DNA of 55,674 nucleotides from JAUIAI01 sp049680625 (GTDB lineage Bacteria > Pseudomonadota > Gammaproteobacteria > Burkholderiales > Burkholderiaceae_E). Below the pieces are notes generated by a model, which saw nothing but the letters and a program-made list of their open reading frames with translations, searched no databases and was not told where the DNA came from. Shown in pieces: positions 51,009 through 55,674 of this stretch. The first letter of the stretch is position 1; every line of letters begins with the position of its first letter. A program made the position numbers and the translations under genes. The DNA lies in contig JBAUID010000230.1 of assembly GCA_049680625.1 (NCBI GenBank), positions 1 through 55,674 of the forward strand, written 5' to 3'.

Positions 51009-53111
51009 TCAGGGGATAGCGGTTTTTGAATAAGGTACTAATGGTACCTGTCCCAGCAGCGACTTCAGAGATTGCGGCCGACCGGAAAATACAGATTCGT
51101 AGTAGGCTGTATTTAGCAGTACTTTTTTAACGTAGGTCCGGGTTTGGCTAAACGGAATAATTTCGACAAAAAGAGCACCGTCAACATCACGGGGCAGAGT
51201 GGAAATCCAGTGACGTGGCCGTTTTGGTCCGGCGTTATAAGCAGCAGATGCCAGCAATGGCGAGTTATGCAAATCGTCGTATACGGCTTTAAGGTAGTAG
51301 GCGCCAAAACTCAAATTGGTTTCGGGCTCGAACAAGTGCTGACTCTTGAAGCCTTTAACCCCCATCTTGCGGGCAATCCAGCGGCCGGTTGCGGGCATGA
51401 TCTGCATCAGGCCGCGGGCACCGGCAGATGAGCGGGCGTCAGCAGTAAATCGCGATTCCTGGCGGATCAGACCATATACCCAGGATAGATCCAGGCCGTG
51501 GCGGGCAGCGACCGGTGCCAGTGACTGGCGAAACGGTGAGATAAAGCGCAGGCTGAAGTCGTGTCGCTCGCGGGTTCTGTTGGCCATACTGATGCAGCGT
51601 TCGAGCAACTGTTGTCGACAAGCGAAACGGGCCGCTGCCAGGATGTCGTAGTCGCTCATACCCCGGGCCTGGTAGTCCCATTCGCGGTTGCCCTGGTAAC
51701 GAATGCCCAGCGTATAAAACTTTTGAGCTCGAATGAATCCGCGCTTTCGGCCCATGGCGGTGATGGATTTTTCGGCAGGGCGCAGATCCGGTTTCTGTTG
51801 GTCAATTAAGTCGCCGAGCTCCTCGGCAGCAAGCTCACCGTAAAAGTGATGTCCACCGGCAATCTTTCGTAACAATGCCTGGGCGCCAAATTTTTCACCG
51901 AGTTCGGTCATGGCTCGGGCTCGCCAGAAGATCCAGGTGGCTTGCGACTGCGTTGTGCTCGCCATTTCGCCAATAACCTGCAGCAGGAAGCGCCAGTCGT
52001 GCTGGCGCAGCGCCGCGCGTGCCAGCCATTGACGGGTCACGTCAGTGATCGGGGCGCCTGATGCCTTCAATGAATACTCATAAGCCTCCGGGATCATGTC
52101 ACGCATTGCCGATGCGGCAATCTGCGCCCAGACAAACTGGCGTTCAACCTGACGTAATTTTATTTCGAGGGCTTGCATCCACTGCGCGGTGTCCACCGGA
52201 TGACTGCGCGACAAGCGAACCAGGGCAATTAATAACTCGTCACGCTGGTTGCTGGTTAGTGCTTGTTTGGGTTTGTCCGGCATGGCTTCGAACTGGCGTA
52301 ATGTATCCGTACTCTTACGCAGGCTTTCGGCAATCTGTTCGGGCTCGGCGCCGAGCAACTCTGCCAGGGTTTGGACAGATCGCCAGTCGCGCACTTCGAG
52401 GGCGCGCCACATACGCCGTCGTAAAGTTTCTTCGTCAAGCACGCCGGCCTTATGCAGTTCGGCGGCCAGTGGCCCACACTCTTCACCAAGATTCCGGTCA
52501 CGCTGCAAGGCATTTGTCGCTTGCTCGCCGACTGGTTGACCGAGGGCGAGCCGGGCGCGGCCAGCGTAACAAAATACCCGGGTGTCGTTGCGGCGGCGCC
52601 ACTTGGGTAAGTGGGTCAGCAGTTCTGCCCAGTTTTCGCGCTTGCCTAATTCGAGCATCCACTTTTTGCGCAGTAAATCAGCGGTCATCCCGGTTGGGTT
52701 GGTATTGATGAACCGCCGCACTCTGGCGTCCAGTTTGTCGGAAGGGGCATCCGCTTCATTTAACTCGTGGCGTAGTTGCCAGTAGTCGATGTAATCGCGC
52801 AGTACGTATTTTTGACTAACTTTTGCAGCGGCTTTCCGAAAATTGGCCCAGTTTTTTTGCTCCATGGCGTCAAAAGCGTCTTTAAACGCCTGATCCTGAA
52901 CGGACAATTTTGGTGCCGGAGGGAACAGTTTTTCGGCGCTAACCGTGGTGGCCAGCGTTGTAGCCAAAACTGAGAACACAATCGCCGTTATGATGAATAC
53001 ATAATTGGCGGGGTTGCGATCGGTATTGCGATACAAAAACCGGCGCAAAAACGGCGCGAAAGTTTTATCGGAACGGTTATCAAAATGATTACTGACGAGG
53101 CTGCAGTCCAT
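51009..53111 (-). CDS. slt: soluble lytic murein transglycosylase
   Basis: Periplasmic enzyme that cleaves peptidoglycan glycan strands to 1,6-anhydro-muropeptides; about 700 residues. The start chosen is MDCSLVSNHF, giving a signal segment ANYVFIITAIVFSVLATTLA ending near SAEK; the open frame runs 68 codons further, over the divergent gene's leader, without support. A long helical superhelix (about 80-520) is followed by the catalytic domain with GLIRQESRF (Glu552), RSSAGARGLMQIMPATG and AYNAGP. It supplies substrates for the AmpG permease encoded at 12.7 kb. Confidence 0.92.
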   Translation of the reverse strand: MDCSLVSNHFDNRSDKTFAPFLRRFLYRNTDRNPANYVFIITAIVFSVLATTLATTVSAEKLFPPAPKLSVQDQAFKDAFDAMEQKNWANFRKAAAKVSQKYVLRDYIDYWQLRHELNEADAPSDKLDARVRRFINTNPTGMTADLLRKKWMLELGKRENWAELLTHLPKWRRRNDTRVFCYAGRARLALGQPVGEQATNALQRDRNLGEECGPLAAELHKAGVLDEETLRRRMWRALEVRDWRSVQTLAELLGAEPEQIAESLRKSTDTLRQFEAMPDKPKQALTSNQRDELLIALVRLSRSHPVDTAQWMQALEIKLRQVERQFVWAQIAASAMRDMIPEAYEYSLKASGAPITDVTRQWLARAALRQHDWRFLLQVIGEMASTTQSQATWIFWRARAMTELGEKFGAQALLRKIAGGHHFYGELAAEELGDLIDQQKPDLRPAEKSITAMGRKRGFIRAQKFYTLGIRYQGNREWDYQARGMSDYDILAAARFACRQQLLERCISMANRTRERHDFSLRFISPFRQSLAPVAARHGLDLSWVYGLIRQESRFTADARSSAGARGLMQIMPATGRWIARKMGVKGFKSQHLFEPETNLSFGAYYLKAVYDDLHNSPLLASAAYNAGPKRPRHWISTLPRDVDGALFVEIIPFSQTRTYVKKVLLNTAYYESVFSGRPQSLKSLLGQVPLVPYSKTAIP

Positions 53112-53206
53112 GTTTTCGCTGGCTGGTGCCAGGCTGTTTTTATGTGCCACCGTCGGGAATTTAAAAACTGCGAAAACCTGCAGTGGCATCAGATTGGAGA
53201 GTTTTG

Positions 53207-53842
53207 TTGAGCATATCATGTGCGCTCGATGGTGTATCGTCAAAACCGCAGGCCCGAAAGGCGCTTGTTCGTTGGTGTGCAGGGTTATCCGGTGACGAAC
53301 GTGCATCGCGTGCACAAAGTATTGCCAGACGGGTGACTGAGTACCTTATCTCAATAACAACACAGACAGCACAACAGTCCGAGGGTAATCAGCAAAGGTG
53401 GCTTGGCGTCTATTGGCCAATTCGTACGGAACCCGACCTGCGTTCACATTATGAACAATGGGTGAGCCTCGGCTGGCAACTGGCGTTGCCGGTGACGCCG
53501 TCAGTTCCCGGGCCGTTGCGCTTTGTCCATTGGCAACCCGGTGAGCCGATGGCAAGGGATGCAATGGGGATTGCGGCGCCGGTGCGACGTCAACATGTCG
53601 AACCCGACGTTCTGATCATTCCCTGTCTGGGTTATGGGCCTGACGCGCTACGACTGGGCTACGGCGGTGGCTACTACGACCGGACCCTGGCTGAGCGCAA
53701 CCACAACAACTCTTCAGACAAAACTATCATTAGCCTCGGTGTTGCATATGCCGGTGCTTACCTGCCGGCTCTTGAAGCGCAGACCCATGATTGCTTATTG
53801 ACAACCATTATTACCGACCAGGGAAGGCAGGGCGGCGCTTAG
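53207..53842 (+). CDS. 5-formyltetrahydrofolate cyclo-ligase
   Basis: Converts 5-formyl-THF to 5,10-methenyl-THF using ATP; about 211 residues. The N-terminal ARKALVRWCAGLSGDERAS, the RTEPDLRSHYEQWV segment, VLIIPCLGYGPDALRLGYGGGYYDR and the HDCLL element near the end are characteristic. The start is ambiguous: TTG 53207 has GGAGA six bases upstream; TTG 53204 and GTG 53183 are also in frame. Divergent from slt by about 95 bp. Confidence 0.88.
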   Translation: MSISCALDGVSSKPQARKALVRWCAGLSGDERASRAQSIARRVTEYLISITTQTAQQSEGNQQRWLGVYWPIRTEPDLRSHYEQWVSLGWQLALPVTPSVPGPLRFVHWQPGEPMARDAMGIAAPVRRQHVEPDVLIIPCLGYGPDALRLGYGGGYYDRTLAERNHNNSSDKTIISLGVAYAGAYLPALEAQTHDCLLTTIITDQGRQGGA

Positions 53843-53854
53843 GTTTTTTAACCT
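53841..53854. terminator. short hairpin at converging stop codons
   Basis: AGGTT-TTTT-AACCT spans the stops of the cyclo-ligase and receiver genes, five bases apart. The stem is short and AT-rich, so any terminator role is weak. Confidence 0.25.
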
Positions 53855-54273
53855 TTTGCTGTCCGGCAGATTGATGTACGGCAGGCAGCGACTGGCGGAT
53901 CTTGTGCATCAAGCAGGCATTGAATCCGTTCAATCAGCTCTGCGCTGCTGGCGTCGCCTTTCGCGAATAAATCTTCAAAACCCAGGTGAACTGCTTGATC
54001 AATAGTCTGTTGCTCGCGCAACAATCCAGAATAAATCACAATTGGCGCGTCGGTTATCTGTCGGATAGCCACTGCTGTGTTCAAGCCGTCGCTGTCACCG
54101 ACGTTCAAGTCAGTCAGAACGACGTTGAAAGCGTGTCGGGCTATCAACGCTTTGGCTTGTGCCAGTGAATTGGCGCAGTGAATATCGAATCTGGGAAACG
54201 CACCGGATAGACGCAAAGCCATCATGTCAGCAAACGTTGGTGAGTCTTCGAGGATCAGAATGGAACCTTTCAT
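53848..54273 (-). CDS. single-domain response regulator receiver protein
   Basis: CheY-like receiver of 141 residues. MKGSILILEDSPTFADMM contains the acidic pair, NVVLTDLNVGDSDGLN the phospho-acceptor Asp, IVIYSG the Ser/Thr position and DLFAKGD the conserved Lys. There is no output domain, so it must act through protein contacts. The start giving MKGSIL is chosen over a 23-codon extension (MVNFVVCAQSDN) that lacks receiver content. It lies 251 bp downstream of an EAL-domain gene on the same strand. Confidence 0.9.
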   Translation of the reverse strand: MKGSILILEDSPTFADMMALRLSGAFPRFDIHCANSLAQAKALIARHAFNVVLTDLNVGDSDGLNTAVAIRQITDAPIVIYSGLLREQQTIDQAVHLGFEDLFAKGDASSAELIERIQCLLDAQDPPVAACRTSICRTAKG

Positions 54274-54437
54274 TAAAGGTCTCGCAGTGAAGTCTGGACA
54301 GCAGATATTGTCCGACTGTGCACACACAACAAAGTTAACCAATGTTCCCGGAGATACAGTTGTCCACGTTGTGGGCTAATCAGTCCACCGATTGTTGAAG
54401 CGCGAGTAACGCATTGGCAACGCAGCCACGGCGAATG

Positions 54438-54492
54438 TTTCAGTCGTGTTTCAGTCGTGTATTGCCGGCACAACAAAGGCGCAACAAAGGCG
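54438..54492 (+). repeat. two perfect 11-bp tandem duplications in the intergenic region
   Basis: TTTCAGTCGTG twice (54438-54459) and CAACAAAGGCG twice (54471-54492), only 11 bp apart, lie in the 251-bp gap between the EAL and receiver genes. Nothing else coding is seen in this gap. Confidence 0.93.
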
Positions 54493-54524
54493 CAATACGT
54501 GCTTTGATCGGATACGCAGGGGGC

Positions 54525-55674
54525 TTACTCGTTATGTGCCAGTAAGCTGGCCTGGTGCGCAAAATACCATTCGGTAAAGTCGTTCGCCGGCACCGGGCGC
54601 TCGTAATGGTAGCCCTGGCCGCGGTCACAACCCAGCTCTTCCAGAACGGCGAGGGCTTCAGGGGTTTCAATACCTTCAGCGAGCGCGTGCATTTCAAAGG
54701 TATGGGCAAGGTCAATCAGCGCGGAGACAATCTGCCGATCGCCGTTGTCATTGGCAATATCGCGGACAAAAGACTGGTCAATTTTCAACTCGTCCAGCGG
54801 AAACTGACGCAAATATGAGAACGATGAATAACCCGTGCCAAAGTCGTCAATAGCCAGTTGGCAACCAAACGCCTTGAGGCTTTTCATGAACTCGATGGCA
54901 CTCATTTCGTGCTGCACGATTGAACTTTCGGTCAACTCGAGGGTGAGAAATTCGCCGGGGATACTCCAGGTGCCAAGCGACTGTTCGACCAGCGCCGGAA
55001 AGGACTTGTCCGCCAGGGTGACAGCAGACAGGTTAATACCAACCGAAATGTCGATGTCCTGGCCACGCCAGAACATCAGGTGGCGCAGCGCACTGTTCAG
55101 AACAAACTGGGTTAGCTGAGCCATCATGCCGCGTTCTTCGCAAACCGATGCGATCAGTGCCGGATTGACCGATTTTCCGTCAGGGCGAATCCACCGAATC
55201 AGGGCTTCAGCGGCGACACAAGAGCCACTCGCCAGGTCCATCTGTGGTTGAAAATAGACGTCTAGTTCGTTTCCGTAAAGTGCCGCTCTTAATTCTCTTT
55301 CAAGTGTGTCACGGTGAACAACAGCGGCATCTGAATCCAGTTTGTCCAGCAAAATATGGTCGTCACTGTTGCGTGCCCGAACGGCGGCCTCAGCGGCCGC
55401 GTTGACCAGACTCATCGGGTCGGACACAAATCCGCCGGGAGTCCAGCCACCACCAATAACAGGACGCAGCTGTACCGACGCCAAGGAATCGTCTTCACTG
55501 TTTATCGTGATAGGACGCATCAGCGATTCGCGCAAGGTGCGGCTTGCCAGTTCAGCAAGCGACTCACTGGGTAAGTCACATAAAAGTAACCAGATTTCGT
55601 CGGGTGACACGATTGCATAGCGGTCGTTCGGCCGCAGCATGCTGTTCACCCGTTTGATGACTTCGATCAACACC
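54525..55674 (-). CDS. GGDEF(degenerate)-EAL protein, C-terminal part (cut by window edge)
   Basis: Cyclic-di-GMP phosphodiesterase candidate; 382 residues visible, the 5' end lies beyond the right edge. The first 115 residues look like the end of a GGDEF domain whose signature is lost (IVSPDEIWLLLCDL where RxGGDEFxxLL is expected). The EAL domain (about 125-375 of the fragment) is complete: EALIRW (Glu156), LELTES, AIDDFGTGYSS, LKIDQSFV and EGIET, so hydrolysis of c-di-GMP is likely. C-terminus GQGYHYERPVPANDF is standard. A single-domain receiver gene lies downstream. Confidence 0.93.
   Translation of the reverse strand, partial: VLIEVIKRVNSMLRPNDRYAIVSPDEIWLLLCDLPSESLAELASRTLRESLMRPITINSEDDSLASVQLRPVIGGGWTPGGFVSDPMSLVNAAAEAAVRARNSDDHILLDKLDSDAAVVHRDTLERELRAALYGNELDVYFQPQMDLASGSCVAAEALIRWIRPDGKSVNPALIASVCEERGMMAQLTQFVLNSALRHLMFWRGQDIDISVGINLSAVTLADKSFPALVEQSLGTWSIPGEFLTLELTESSIVQHEMSAIEFMKSLKAFGCQLAIDDFGTGYSSFSYLRQFPLDELKIDQSFVRDIANDNGDRQIVSALIDLAHTFEMHALAEGIETPEALAVLEELGCDRGQGYHYERPVPANDFTEWYFAHQASLLAHNE

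Overview
The window reads as a compact, moderately GC-rich chromosome segment from a gammaproteobacterium. Support comes from gene content (ttcA, ubiB, ampG, a soluble lytic transglycosylase, a pteridine-reductase-type SDR, rutE) and from gene orders familiar in that class: gatCAB divergent from mreB, an exonuclease III/Crc-family gene divergent from pyrE, and slt / NAD-binding NDUFA9-like / cca. I cannot place it to order. No rRNA, tRNA, CRISPR array, prophage or insertion sequence was seen.

Layout. 1-6.5 kb: edge-truncated acyl-CoA dehydrogenase, SDR and MerR regulator; M48 protease; SMUG1-type uracil-DNA glycosylase; CorC-family CBS protein; mreB. 6.6-14.2 kb: gatC, gatA, an inserted lipoprotein gene and gatB, then a DUF4124 protein, pyrE, an exonuclease III and ampG. 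14.3-20 kb: a translationally coupled two-subunit 3-oxoacid CoA-transferase with an FAD/NAD(P)-binding protein and an NTF2-like protein, then rutE converging on a class III CoA-transferase that closely resembles 2-methylfumaryl-CoA isomerase (Mct). 20-25 kb: hsp20 and a signalling island made of an HDOD-GAF protein, a hybrid kinase whose catalytic residues are lost but whose receiver is intact, and a short intact histidine kinase overlapping its end. 25-30.6 kb: LysE exporter, ABM monooxygenase, PLP decarboxylase, lipoprotein, HisC-like aminotransferase, cytochrome P450. 30.7-39.6 kb: a free-standing TOPRIM half of a type IIA topoisomerase B subunit, DUF937, a TPR protein, an RraA-family protein, another class III CoA-transferase, type B PutA, and a homocysteine methyltransferase. 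39.7-55.7 kb: glmS, glmU, DUF6279, ubiB-ttcA-pteridine reductase, MidA-like methyltransferase, DUF2905, cca, NDUFA9-like protein, slt, 5-formyl-THF cyclo-ligase, a receiver protein, and an edge-truncated GGDEF-EAL protein.

How the parts fit. Core functions are cell-wall synthesis and recycling (mreB, glmS/glmU, ampG, slt), tRNA-linked functions (gatCAB, ttcA, cca) and cofactor metabolism. Accessory functions centre on CoA-ester chemistry (three different CoA-transferase loci, acyl-CoA dehydrogenase, rutE), proline catabolism and signalling. A recurrent sequence-level feature is short perfect or near-perfect tandem duplication (6-20 bp units) at gene starts, gene ends and linkers; at least a dozen cases are listed. 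The most unusual items are the pseudokinase/kinase pair, the solitary TOPRIM protein, the Mct-rutE neighbourhood, the triplicated putA start and these tandem duplications.
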